Translations under genes and position numbers: made by a program
IMG/VR virus record: IMGVR_UViG_3300032053_000095
Span: 1 to 55,899 of that record
Reading direction: 5' to 3' (one strand)
DNA: 55,899 nt
From: a virus
Shown here: piece after piece, positions 40,570-47,758 of the stretch
Layout of the letters: each line of letters opens with the position of its first letter
How positions within the stretch are numbered: position 1 is the stretch's first letter
Notes under the pieces: generated by a model
What the model saw: only the letters and a program-made list of their open reading frames with translations
Told to the model about the DNA's origin: nothing
The model's database searches: none

Positions 40570-40908
40570 TTATACTTTCCTTATTTTATAACTATCTATT
40601 CCCCTATCCTTTATTATTTCTTGCAACTTAAATGTTACCCACCATGTCCATTTTTTCATTCCTGTTTTATAATTAATTTCCCTAACTTCAAAATCAGGAA
40701 AATCAGGAAATGATTTTCTTACTCTTTCATCTTTTAAAGTTAATTGAATATGCGCTTTTATTTCTTCCCTTATTTTTTCAAATTCCGGAGGTCTTGTTGT
40801 CATTGACTTCGGATAAGAAACAGCAGAAACCCAAACACCAAACTTACGTCCTGTTTGGTATTCATCAAACATTGATTTCAAAATTCGTGTTATTTCCTTT
40901 ATTAACAT
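40570..40908 (-). CDS. Small protein, unknown
   Basis: 112 residues with an alpha/beta pattern and a basic, aromatic C-terminus (TGMKKWTWWVTFKLQEIIKD). The ATG follows GCCGGAGGACAG. Not recognised. Confidence 0.6.
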   Translation of the reverse strand: MLIKEITRILKSMFDEYQTGRKFGVWVSAVSYPKSMTTRPPEFEKIREEIKAHIQLTLKDERVRKSFPDFPDFEVREINYKTGMKKWTWWVTFKLQEIIKDRGIDSYKIRKV

Positions 40909-40934
40909 CTGTCCTCCGGCGTTTTTGTGCTTCC

Positions 40935-41156
40935 TTATATTTTGCGTTCAATAAACATGCCGGAAAATCTTATTTTCTCACCTGTCTTTATGTTTTTACC
41001 ATCTATCATGGTTCCTATATGATAAACGTCCATGCCATCACCATTCAATACATTAAACATTCGACTTGTTTCTTTATGATGTTTGTTATCTTTAAAATAC
41101 CCTTCTTCCAAAATAACCACATCGCCTTTTTTAAAATTTACATTGATGCTGTTCAT
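40935..41156 (-). CDS. Small beta-rich protein, unknown
   Basis: 73 residues from ATG 41156, 8 bases after GCCGGAGG; a GTG at 41165 would overlap the ribosome site. NVNFKKGDVVILEEGYFKDN resembles SH3-like barrels. Not recognised. Confidence 0.6.
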   Translation of the reverse strand: MNSINVNFKKGDVVILEEGYFKDNKHHKETSRMFNVLNGDGMDVYHIGTMIDGKNIKTGEKIRFSGMFIERKI

Positions 41157-41196
41157 TTGTAACACCTCCGGCGTTTGGTGAGTCCTTGCTTTCTGC

Positions 41197-41379
41197 TTAT
41201 ATTAATTTCCTAACTTCAAAAACAGCGAAATCAGAAGGATAAGCAGAACCCTTATTTACTTCCTCTGCAAAATCAATCGCTGCTTCTTTCGTGGAAAACC
41301 TTTTAGGAGAGCTAAAACTTACTTCTTTCCCACAAATCCATGTAACCTTGTAACTCATCTTTCTGTTAGCTCTTTTCAT
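41197..41379 (-). CDS. Small early protein, unknown
   Basis: 60 residues (MKRANRKMSYKVTWICGKEV). SYKVTWICGKEV, RFSTKEAAIDFAEEV and a final strand suggest a beta-beta-alpha-beta fold. First gene after the promoter at 41425-41453, with GCCGGAGG upstream. Not recognised. Confidence 0.6.
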   Translation of the reverse strand: MKRANRKMSYKVTWICGKEVSFSSPKRFSTKEAAIDFAEEVNKGSAYPSDFAVFEVRKLI

Positions 41380-41424
41380 CTTCGCGCCTCCGGCAAGTCT
41401 TTTATTTACTATCTACTATACTAT

Positions 41425-41453
41425 ATTATAACCTGTAATTACATAAAAGTCAA
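41425..41453 (-). promoter_or_regulatory. Consensus sigma70 promoter for the early operon
   Basis: TTGACT (41453-41448), 17-bp spacer, TATAAT (41430-41425). The spacer contains the palindrome GTAATTAC (41435-41442), a likely operator. Confidence 0.85.
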
Positions 41454-41710
41454 GGGTTTTTAAAAAATATCCACATTTGGGTAATTACAAGATAGTTAAT
41501 ACTATATATCATCATTTTTTCCTCTTTTTATCCTCTCTAATAAGGATAGCAATATGTTGAATTAGCAATTCTGACATTGTGATGTTTTTACTCTCCGAAA
41601 ACCTCTGGAATTTAAGAAGCAAATCCGGCTCTATCCTTATCTGCAAAACTTTTGATTTTTCCATTTTTTAGCCCTCCTTTATATAAGGATTATATTAAGT
41701 CTGTAATTAC
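41435..41710. promoter_or_regulatory. Three copies of the palindrome GTAATTAC, candidate operators
   Basis: Copies at 41435-41442, 41481-41488 and 41703-41710. The first and third lie in the spacers of the two promoters flanking the ribbon-helix-helix gene; the second lies between the promoter and that gene's stop codon. Confidence 0.6.
41512..41664 (-). CDS. Ribbon-helix-helix (CopG/Arc-like) regulator, 50 aa
   Basis: ATG 41664 behind GGAGGG. VLQIRIEPDLLLKFQRFSES is a beta strand and helix, and NITMSELLIQHIAILIRED the turn and second helix of a minimal ribbon-helix-helix protein. Strand residues Q-x-R would contact DNA. It has its own consensus promoter and sits between two promoters containing GTAATTAC, so autoregulation and early-gene repression are likely. 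Confidence 0.75.
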   Translation of the reverse strand: MEKSKVLQIRIEPDLLLKFQRFSESKNITMSELLIQHIAILIREDKKRKK

Positions 41711-41717
41711 TTGTCAA
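41689..41717 (-). promoter_or_regulatory. Perfect-consensus sigma70 promoter for the regulator gene
   Basis: TTGACA (41717-41712), 17-bp spacer containing GTAATTAC (41703-41710), TATAAT (41694-41689). The ATG at 41664 is about 18 bases beyond the predicted start of transcription. Confidence 0.88.
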
Positions 41718-41724
41718 GAGGACA

Positions 41725-41788
41725 TAAAAAAAAAGAGAGTTCCCTTGAAAGGGATGCATCAGGAAGGATGATGCTTGGCTCTCTCTTT
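41725..41788 (-). terminator. Terminator at the end of the late operon
   Basis: An outer stem AAAGAGAG/CTCTCTTT (41732-41739 with 41781-41788) encloses two smaller hairpins (CCC-TTGAAA-GGG and GCATC/GATGC). The minus strand continues with a run of T. It separates late transcription from the early promoters at 41.4-41.7 kb. Confidence 0.8.
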
Positions 41789-41800
41789 TTTAATTTCTAA

Positions 41801-42124
41801 TTAGGAAAAGATTTTACGAAGATCGGATAACCAGTCCACCCCAAAAAACTTAATTAACATAGGTTTAATAGTTCTATCCACCGCTTGTCTAATAAACTTA
41901 TTATCAAACGGATCTAACACGCCAGTATTCGTGTTCAAGTCAATTATGTCTGTAATTGTCTGTAAGAATTTTTCTTCACTTTCAAACAATTCAGATAAAA
42001 TAATCTTCCCTTCTTTAACCTCATTTTTCATCACATCCAAGGTTCCCTTAATAAGATTCTGAACCATTGATGGATACTGCACGATTTCATCTGAAATCTT
42101 TTTTGCAAGTTCCTTACTTTCCAT
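41801..42124 (-). CDS. Small helical protein of the lysis region, unknown
   Basis: 107 residues, amphipathic helices (KELAKKISDEIVQYPSMVQN and KNEVKEGKIILSELFESEEK). No membrane span. Last gene of the late operon, overlapping the holin-like gene by 11 bases. Not recognised. Confidence 0.6.
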   Translation of the reverse strand: MESKELAKKISDEIVQYPSMVQNLIKGTLDVMKNEVKEGKIILSELFESEEKFLQTITDIIDLNTNTGVLDPFDNKFIRQAVDRTIKPMLIKFFGVDWLSDLRKIFS

Positions 42125-42452
42125 TTGAACCTCCTATTTTATCAAGCACTTTCTCAAAATATCCATAAAGAATTGTTAATGCAATCCCTGAAAAAACCCC
42201 TTCAAGAATCCCTACTGAAAGAGGTTTTATAAATGATAATCCGAAACCAAGTAGAATAGAAATAATAGGGTAACAATCATTTGGAATATTCACCTTGAAT
42301 TTAAAAAGATTAGATAAAATAGAAATAACCTTTTTCACAAATTCAAGCAGAATAAAAATTGAAAGCATAATCTGAACATTGATAAATTTCCCCATAACCC
42401 CAAAATACTGTGAAATCAACTCCGAAACTTGTTTAGCAAAATCTCCATCCAT
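42114..42452 (-). CDS. Holin-like membrane protein
   Basis: 112 residues with hydrophobic segments at roughly 27-48 (MLSIFILLEFVKKVISIL), 62-76 (ISILLGFGLSFI) and 80-98 (VGILEGVFSGIALTILYGYF), and a charged C-terminus. Its size, membrane spans and position just after the endolysin gene suit a holin or pore-forming lysis protein. Sequence family not recognised. Confidence 0.65.
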   Translation of the reverse strand: MDGDFAKQVSELISQYFGVMGKFINVQIMLSIFILLEFVKKVISILSNLFKFKVNIPNDCYPIISILLGFGLSFIKPLSVGILEGVFSGIALTILYGYFEKVLDKIGGSNGK

Positions 42453-42464
42453 AATTTCCTCCTT

Positions 42465-43136
42465 TTAAATTAGCTTTGAATCAGGAATTTTCTGCACTAA
42501 ATTCCTAAACTTATCAAGATCAAATTTCTTTCCTGGGCAACTCTTATATGGTAAATCTACCAATAAATTTGCTTCCCTATGCCCTAAAACATTTTCAATA
42601 GGTATATTAAAAACCTTCATATATTTTTTCGTAGTAATTGCTAAAACTTCATACTTTTCAGATGATGGCTCCATAATATCAAAACATCCACATAAACAAA
42701 TTCCTATCGCTTTATCATTCCACTTTTTAGTGTGCGCTCCGTTCATAGTTAAAGGTCTGCCCGAATAAACCATCAATTTATTATTTACTTCTTCTATTAA
42801 AGCATTATATCCTATCGTTAAATCTGGTAATTCAAAAACTTTCCCTTTTCCTTCTTTCTGCATTTTAAAATATTCAGCTTTTGAAACTATCTCATAATCT
42901 ACCCTATAAGAAGTATGATATTTCCAAATCGCATCCATATCTTTTATTTGCTCATCTTTCGTAAAACTATGATGTTCGATAATATAAGTGAAATTTTTCC
43001 ACCTTAACATATCATCATTAAATAAACCTTTATTCGCTTCTATAACATCCATAGCTTTAATTTCTTTTATATAGGTTTGAATTATACGAGGTCTAAATTT
43101 CCTGTTTAAAAAATAACCTTTAATTAAAGAAAACAT
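42465..43136 (-). CDS. N-acetylmuramoyl-L-alanine amidase (endolysin)
   Basis: 223 residues, amidase_2/PGRP fold. Zinc ligands are visible: His55/56 in YIIEHHSFTKDE, His186 in VLGHREAN and Cys200 in YKSCPGKKFDLDKF; GAHTKKWNDKAIGICL is also typical. It cleaves the peptide stem of murein at the end of infection. The N-terminal ~20 residues are hydrophobic/basic rather than a clear signal peptide, so a holin is needed. Confidence 0.92.
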   Translation of the reverse strand: MFSLIKGYFLNRKFRPRIIQTYIKEIKAMDVIEANKGLFNDDMLRWKNFTYIIEHHSFTKDEQIKDMDAIWKYHTSYRVDYEIVSKAEYFKMQKEGKGKVFELPDLTIGYNALIEEVNNKLMVYSGRPLTMNGAHTKKWNDKAIGICLCGCFDIMEPSSEKYEVLAITTKKYMKVFNIPIENVLGHREANLLVDLPYKSCPGKKFDLDKFRNLVQKIPDSKLI

Positions 43137-43147
43137 AAAACCTCTTA

Positions 43148-43372
43148 TTATTTTCCATATAACTGATTAATTCCATTTATCATATATATTGAAACAATAA
43201 TAATTAATATTTTATCAGTCTTTGTCATTTTATAATTTTTCTGTTCTAAAAATTGCATATTTATTCCAATATTATTATTAAAACTATGTATTACATTTTG
43301 ATTTACTGCTAAATTTCTAAAAGGAATAATAGTAAATCCCATAAATAAAATAATAAATATTATTTTTTTCAC
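43148..43372 (-). CDS. Two-span membrane protein of the lysis region
   Basis: 74 residues. N-terminal KIIFIILFMGFTIIPF (signal or anchor) and C-terminal ILIIIVSIYMINGI helices with a hydrophilic middle. Possibly a second holin, antiholin or spanin-like factor. No family recognised. Confidence 0.55.
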   Translation of the reverse strand: MKKIIFIILFMGFTIIPFRNLAVNQNVIHSFNNNIGINMQFLEQKNYKMTKTDKILIIIVSIYMINGINQLYGK

Positions 43373-43408
43373 CTAAAACCTCACTAATCCATGAACCCGG
43401 CAAATATC

Positions 43409-43516
43409 CTAAGATTCATAATTATAATATCTATATGTAATATTTCTTTTAATCATAAAATAATAACCCTGTTTATACTTCATATTCTCAAAATAATCTT
43501 TGAAAATTTTAAACAT
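43409..43516 (-). CDS. Small aromatic basic protein (35 aa)
   Basis: ATG 43516 behind GAGG (MFKIFKDYFENMKYKQGYYF), rich in Tyr and Lys. It lies between the tail-tip paralog and the lysis genes. Function unknown. Confidence 0.45.
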   Translation of the reverse strand: MFKIFKDYFENMKYKQGYYFMIKRNITYRYYNYES

Positions 43517-43526
43517 TTTTTTTACC

Positions 43527-44090
43527 TCACGGATGCGGGGATGTAATTGTATATGTAATCTCACTCCCGCGATAATAAATATCAACAGAATAAATATATG
43601 TGAGAATAAGGTATGAATAAGTCGTATTACTAATAGTTGCGTAATCAATTGTTGTAGTTTCAACTGAATAGTTCCCTGTCATTCCGGCTAGTGAACTTGT
43701 GTTGGACATTGAGTTAATAGTTCCGTCAGTAAGTAGAACCCTCTGACATAATGTCGTTACAGCATTAACTGCAGTAGGAGATGAATTATAATAAAAAGAT
43801 TTGATCTTTGTTATTATTGCACCATGGGGTAAGTGAACTGGATAGCCAGCTGAAGCAGTATCGGCTGGATGAGCTCCGGCATATTGTCCGGCATAAACAT
43901 AATATGAAACATCCTGATCATGTAATTGGTATCCATAAATATTTAATGTTGTATATCTTATTTTAGCCGGAGAAAATGCAAAGTTTCCACTTATATACAT
44001 CTCCTTATCATTTTCAGCAAGGGCATCCATCATTGAATATTTCAATAATGTTTTGTACTTAAATGTCGTCGATAAATCAGAGTAACTCAT
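43527..44090 (-). CDS. Tail-tip/receptor-binding candidate, paralog A
   Basis: 187 residues. The first ~50 are nearly shared with the next gene: DLSTTFKYKTLL, DALAENDKEMYISGNF-x-FSPAK. The rest is Ser/Thr/Tyr-rich, beta-like and diverged, ending TITSPHP. Two tandem copies at the distal end of the tail operon suggest receptor-binding proteins. Family not recognised. Confidence 0.65.
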   Translation of the reverse strand: MSYSDLSTTFKYKTLLKYSMMDALAENDKEMYISGNFAFSPAKIRYTTLNIYGYQLHDQDVSYYVYAGQYAGAHPADTASAGYPVHLPHGAIITKIKSFYYNSSPTAVNAVTTLCQRVLLTDGTINSMSNTSSLAGMTGNYSVETTTIDYATISNTTYSYLILTYIYSVDIYYRGSEITYTITSPHP

Positions 44091-44096
44091 AAAACC

Positions 44097-44666
44097 TCAT
44101 GGCATCGGAGTTGTTATTGTAAAAGTAATAACCGCCGCTCGAAAGGCAACCTCTGCTGCAGAATCATTTGGATCAATACCTATATCCAATTGGTATGAAT
44201 ATAAAGTATTGTCAATTGTTGCTGAAGCAATAGTAGTATCTTCGACTGAATGGTTTCCTGCCGATGAATCTGAATCAGCGTTTGCCATTGTTGTAATCGT
44301 TCCGTCTGTCAGTGTAACTCTTTCAAGAGCGCAAGTTCCGGACGATACGGCATCTGTCCGGTACCAATAAACCTTAAGGCTCGTAACAACGGTACCATCG
44401 GGAAATTGAATCGGACATCCACAGTAAGCAGCAACAGTATTTGAAACGCTTTGAGCATATTGCCCTGCATGAATACTAAAATTTACATTCTGATCATGAG
44501 GAGCAAGATCATAAGGATTAATAGCATAATATCTAGCTTTTGCCGGAGAGAATAAAAAATTTCCACTAACATACATTTCTTTATCATTCTCAGCAAGGGC
44601 ATCTAAATTTTGATAAGTCAGTAATGCCTTGTAAATAAAAGTTGAACTTAAATCAGTATATGCCAT
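44097..44666 (-). CDS. Tail-tip/receptor-binding candidate, paralog B
   Basis: 189 residues, aligning along its whole length with the following gene: DLSSTFIYKALL, DALAENDKEMYVSGNF, LTDGTITTMAN and the end TFTITTPMP. The central part differs strongly. Separated by only 6 bases, the pair is a tandem duplication. Function inferred from position. Confidence 0.65.
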   Translation of the reverse strand: MAYTDLSSTFIYKALLTYQNLDALAENDKEMYVSGNFLFSPAKARYYAINPYDLAPHDQNVNFSIHAGQYAQSVSNTVAAYCGCPIQFPDGTVVTSLKVYWYRTDAVSSGTCALERVTLTDGTITTMANADSDSSAGNHSVEDTTIASATIDNTLYSYQLDIGIDPNDSAAEVAFRAAVITFTITTPMP

Positions 44667-44900
44667 TTATTTTCCCCTAAAAAGAATTTTAAATAATTCC
44701 TTTTTCCAACCCTTAAATATATATTGAGTTTCTTTTTCAGTTTTAATTTCAACTATTTTTTCGTTTTTTCTTACACATATATTACATTGAGTATCAATTT
44801 CAGTTTTTCCAAAAGGACATTCTTGATGTAAAGGTATTCCTGTACTTTCATAGCAAGAAATAATCTTTTTTACTTTTAATTCTAATAATAAAGTTCTCAT
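44667..44900 (-). CDS. Small Cys-containing protein, unknown
   Basis: 77 residues. HQECPFGKTEIDTQCNICVR suggests a zinc site (C-x10-C-x2-C); the C-terminus is basic. Adjacent to the tail-tip gene. Not recognised. Confidence 0.55.
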   Translation of the reverse strand: MRTLLLELKVKKIISCYESTGIPLHQECPFGKTEIDTQCNICVRKNEKIVEIKTEKETQYIFKGWKKELFKILFRGK

Positions 44901-44909
44901 TTTATCTCC

Positions 44910-46592
44910 TTACCATAAATAATAAAGTGGCTGTGTCGTACTTCCCGTAGTTGATAAATAACAAAAGTTTTTATCTGACAATGTCGCAGAATCATAATCT
45001 GCTGTTTGAGGAGATATACCATCCCCCTCATCTATACTTGAACCAAGGAAGCACCAACCAATCCCTGATGTATTTATATATGAACCTACTATATTTATAT
45101 TTTTAGGATTAGATTCAAAATCTTTTTTTATTCCTATAACTTCAAATAATTTTTTAGATAAATTTGCTCCTAAATCTGTTACAAATATTCTATTTGCTAA
45201 ATTCATTTTCATTCCATCAAGTCCTGTATCAAATTCAATTGATAAAGGAAGTTCAGGAAGTCCGCCAAATTTATCAATAATTCTATCCGCAAACCATTGT
45301 TGCGCAGCATGATTTACTGAATACCAAGTTTTATCATCATAAGTAAAAGGATTTCTTAATCCAAAGGTTGTTATTGAATTAGTATTTTGATTTACATATT
45401 TATCATCAAGAGTTTCTTCTACTTCACTCCAAGCCCAAGATACTGACCTTTTACAATTTACCGTAACTCTATTTATAATTTTAGATGAATCTCCTTCCAT
45501 ATTTAAAGAAAAAATCTTTTTAGTATCTGCAAATTCCCTATATAAAAGTGATTCTCCGAAACTCGGTTGATATGCTGATAAAGAAATTCTACCTTTATTA
45601 TCTGTATAAATTGAACCTAAAAAATGAACAATAATTTCTTCAATAGTTTCTGAAGCATTTTTATTAAAAGGAATATATCCAGTCAAATCATTATCAATAG
45701 CCGAAATAGCTTCTGTAAAAGATTTATAATTTATATCAACATTATCATCTGATTTTGTATGGTCAAAAGAAAAAACAGCAGTACTCCAAGTATCTATTGT
45801 CCCTGAATCATATCCATAACCTGTTAAAATACTCCAAATAATTTTTCCTGGATTAGTTGTAGTCCATTCAGGAAATTGCCTTGTTGTAAAAGTAAAAGTA
45901 TCTGCTATAACCCAAACTATTGCTCCAGCTTTAATAGTAAATTTTATTCCATGAGTAGTATCTGAATTTTCCGTTCCACTTATCCATGTTGTCCCTGAAA
46001 GCCCGGTTACTGAACCTGTTGCTGAAAAAGTAGCAACCCCATCTGCTCCACCAAGAGTACAAGCAATTGTCCATGTTTCTGATACAACTGCAAATGGTAA
46101 AATTGATATGCTTGAAATAGTTCCATTTCCTGTTCCCACATAAGAAGGAATTAAAGAAGTATTTGGTTCATTAAGTTCTTCATCAATAATTCTCTGTAAT
46201 CCCTCTTGACAAAAAAGATAACAAATTCTTTCATCCATATCTAGTTTTATATCTTTAATATACATAATTGATTCAGTATAATATCCCACGTTTTCAAAAC
46301 CTTCCGAAAATCTTATTTTCTTTCCAATATATACTACTCCATAAAAAATTGAAGTTGCTATTGTAGGAGTAAAAGTATCGGAAGAGTTATCAAAAGAATA
46401 TCTCGTATCACCAGCAGAAATTTTATCAGGAGCAAGTTCTTTTTGCTGGTCATAAGTTGCTCCACCTAAATATTGAACAGTTATATCAGTCCAAACATTA
46501 GTAGTAAGTTCAATCTCAACCTTATCAAGAGGTTTAGAACCTATCTGCTGGTCAATTAAATCATTCCAATAATCATTTGAAACCCTAATCAT
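44910..46592 (-). CDS. Tail tip / baseplate hub-like protein
   Basis: 560 residues. The N-terminal half, with YTESIMYIKDIKLDMDERIC and LFCQEGLQRIIDEE, follows the hub-domain pattern of siphovirus tail tips. A Gly/Thr/Ala-rich module at ~150-245 (YVGTGNGTISSISI to DTFTFTTRQFP) looks inserted. The C-terminal part (MNLANRIFVTDLGANLSKKL) again fits hub domains. Located after the tape measure in gene order. Confidence 0.65.
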   Translation of the reverse strand: MIRVSNDYWNDLIDQQIGSKPLDKVEIELTTNVWTDITVQYLGGATYDQQKELAPDKISAGDTRYSFDNSSDTFTPTIATSIFYGVVYIGKKIRFSEGFENVGYYTESIMYIKDIKLDMDERICYLFCQEGLQRIIDEELNEPNTSLIPSYVGTGNGTISSISILPFAVVSETWTIACTLGGADGVATFSATGSVTGLSGTTWISGTENSDTTHGIKFTIKAGAIVWVIADTFTFTTRQFPEWTTTNPGKIIWSILTGYGYDSGTIDTWSTAVFSFDHTKSDDNVDINYKSFTEAISAIDNDLTGYIPFNKNASETIEEIIVHFLGSIYTDNKGRISLSAYQPSFGESLLYREFADTKKIFSLNMEGDSSKIINRVTVNCKRSVSWAWSEVEETLDDKYVNQNTNSITTFGLRNPFTYDDKTWYSVNHAAQQWFADRIIDKFGGLPELPLSIEFDTGLDGMKMNLANRIFVTDLGANLSKKLFEVIGIKKDFESNPKNINIVGSYINTSGIGWCFLGSSIDEGDGISPQTADYDSATLSDKNFCYLSTTGSTTQPLYYLW

Positions 46593-46593
46593 T

Positions 46594-47124
46594 TTAATTC
46601 CTTACGGTAAATTCTAAAATAACATTCAAAAGTCTTGCATCTCCTGCCATATTATCCGTTCCACCTGTTCCATCCGCATCTCTTGAAATTTTTAGAATAA
46701 CTAAATCAGAAGGATTCAATCCTGTTGAAGCAATATCAATCGTGGCTTTCGATAAATATTCAGTAGTTCCTTGTACAGTATCTTGAATATATGAAGCACT
46801 TCCCAAAGCAGTATCCCAAATTTCAGTATCAACTCTACCTAAAAGATTTGCCTGCCAAACTACACTTCCGGTTGTCGCCGCAGCTTTCCAGAAAACATGA
46901 ATCTGTATCGCTCCACTATCATAAAATTCATCCATCTGAAAAATCCAATAACAAGATTCATCAGTAGTAGTATCAAAATCAAGTTCATTAAATGTATGAT
47001 TTGTTCCATTAGTCTTTACTAAAGCCGCAGGATTTGTTGTAGGTAAAACTGCTGAAGCCGGGTCAAAAATTAAACAAGGAATAGTACACCTCCAATTAAA
47101 TTTCTTCAAACTCCAATGTTCCAC
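46594..47124 (-). CDS. Beta-sandwich tail protein
   Basis: 176 residues as drawn from GTG 47124, which has no ribosome site. GGAGG lies at 6-nt spacing before an ATT codon at 47082 (I-P-C-L-I-F-D), so a rare ATT start is possible and would remove 14 residues. YWIFQMDEFYDSGAIQIHVF with W-K-A-A is a pattern of jelly-roll phage tail proteins. It overlaps the upstream gene's end by 29 bases in the longer form. Confidence 0.65.
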   Translation of the reverse strand: MEHWSLKKFNWRCTIPCLIFDPASAVLPTTNPAALVKTNGTNHTFNELDFDTTTDESCYWIFQMDEFYDSGAIQIHVFWKAAATTGSVVWQANLLGRVDTEIWDTALGSASYIQDTVQGTTEYLSKATIDIASTGLNPSDLVILKISRDADGTGGTDNMAGDARLLNVILEFTVRN

Positions 47125-47749
47125 CTACAACATCAAGCTGCGGAGGTGAAGAAAAAATTACTTCCCAAGCACGAAACACATAATCATTTACAAGTTGATT
47201 ATTATATCTCGTAACTAAATAAAAACTCGTATGTAAATTATGAAATCTCATTGTTTCCGCTTTCTGATTTGAACCTAAAAATGGTTTTCCTATTGATAAT
47301 GAAATTTTATCTTTCGTATTTTTAAATTCCGTAATTAAATTTCCAGCCCTATTCCTTCTTGAAGATTCAAAATAATGTTGATGAATATCTTGAGGTTGAT
47401 TTAATGGCTGTTCTTCAAACAAATAATAATCAGAATAATCTGCTTTATTTACAAAAGCCCATCCAGTCGAAACAACATCTCCAGCCAAAGAAGTATTTAT
47501 TATAAATGAATTTACTTCTCTCCATGGTTGCCAACTTGAAATATAAGGTTTTATTTTCCAATAATAAATTCCATTTCCTGTCGCTGTAAAAGATTTAGTT
47601 GAAACTGCTAACGCATTGTCATCTACAAGAAGCGTAGCCCTGAAATCGATATAAGATTTACTTACCTGAATATGATATGCCGTAGCACTTGTTATGTCCG
47701 CCCAATCACAAGTTATTGAATTATCGTTCTTCAAAATTTCATTACTCAT
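47096..47749 (-). CDS. Tail protein with fibronectin-III-like domain
   Basis: 217 residues. The N-terminal ~90 (CDWADITSATAYHIQVSKSY, then GIYYWKIKPYISSWQPWREV) show the FnIII pattern of W-x-x-V/I...Y-x-x-Q-V and Y-W-K/R. The C-terminal ~110 are beta-rich (YLVTRYNNQLVNDYVFRAWE). Position after the tape measure suggests a distal tail or tail-tip component. Confidence 0.65.
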   Translation of the reverse strand: MSNEILKNDNSITCDWADITSATAYHIQVSKSYIDFRATLLVDDNALAVSTKSFTATGNGIYYWKIKPYISSWQPWREVNSFIINTSLAGDVVSTGWAFVNKADYSDYYLFEEQPLNQPQDIHQHYFESSRRNRAGNLITEFKNTKDKISLSIGKPFLGSNQKAETMRFHNLHTSFYLVTRYNNQLVNDYVFRAWEVIFSSPPQLDVVGGTLEFEEI

Positions 47750-47758
47750 AATTTTCTC

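Larger units (their letters stand above)
40536..41180 (-). repeat. Repeated ribosome-site leader, three near-identical copies
   Basis: CACAAAACGCCGGAGG-type sequences occur at 40536-40551, 40913-40929 and 41165-41180, each before a different start codon. Related GCCGGAGG sites precede 41379 and 39990. They share about ten bases beyond the Shine-Dalgarno core. Confidence 0.6.
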
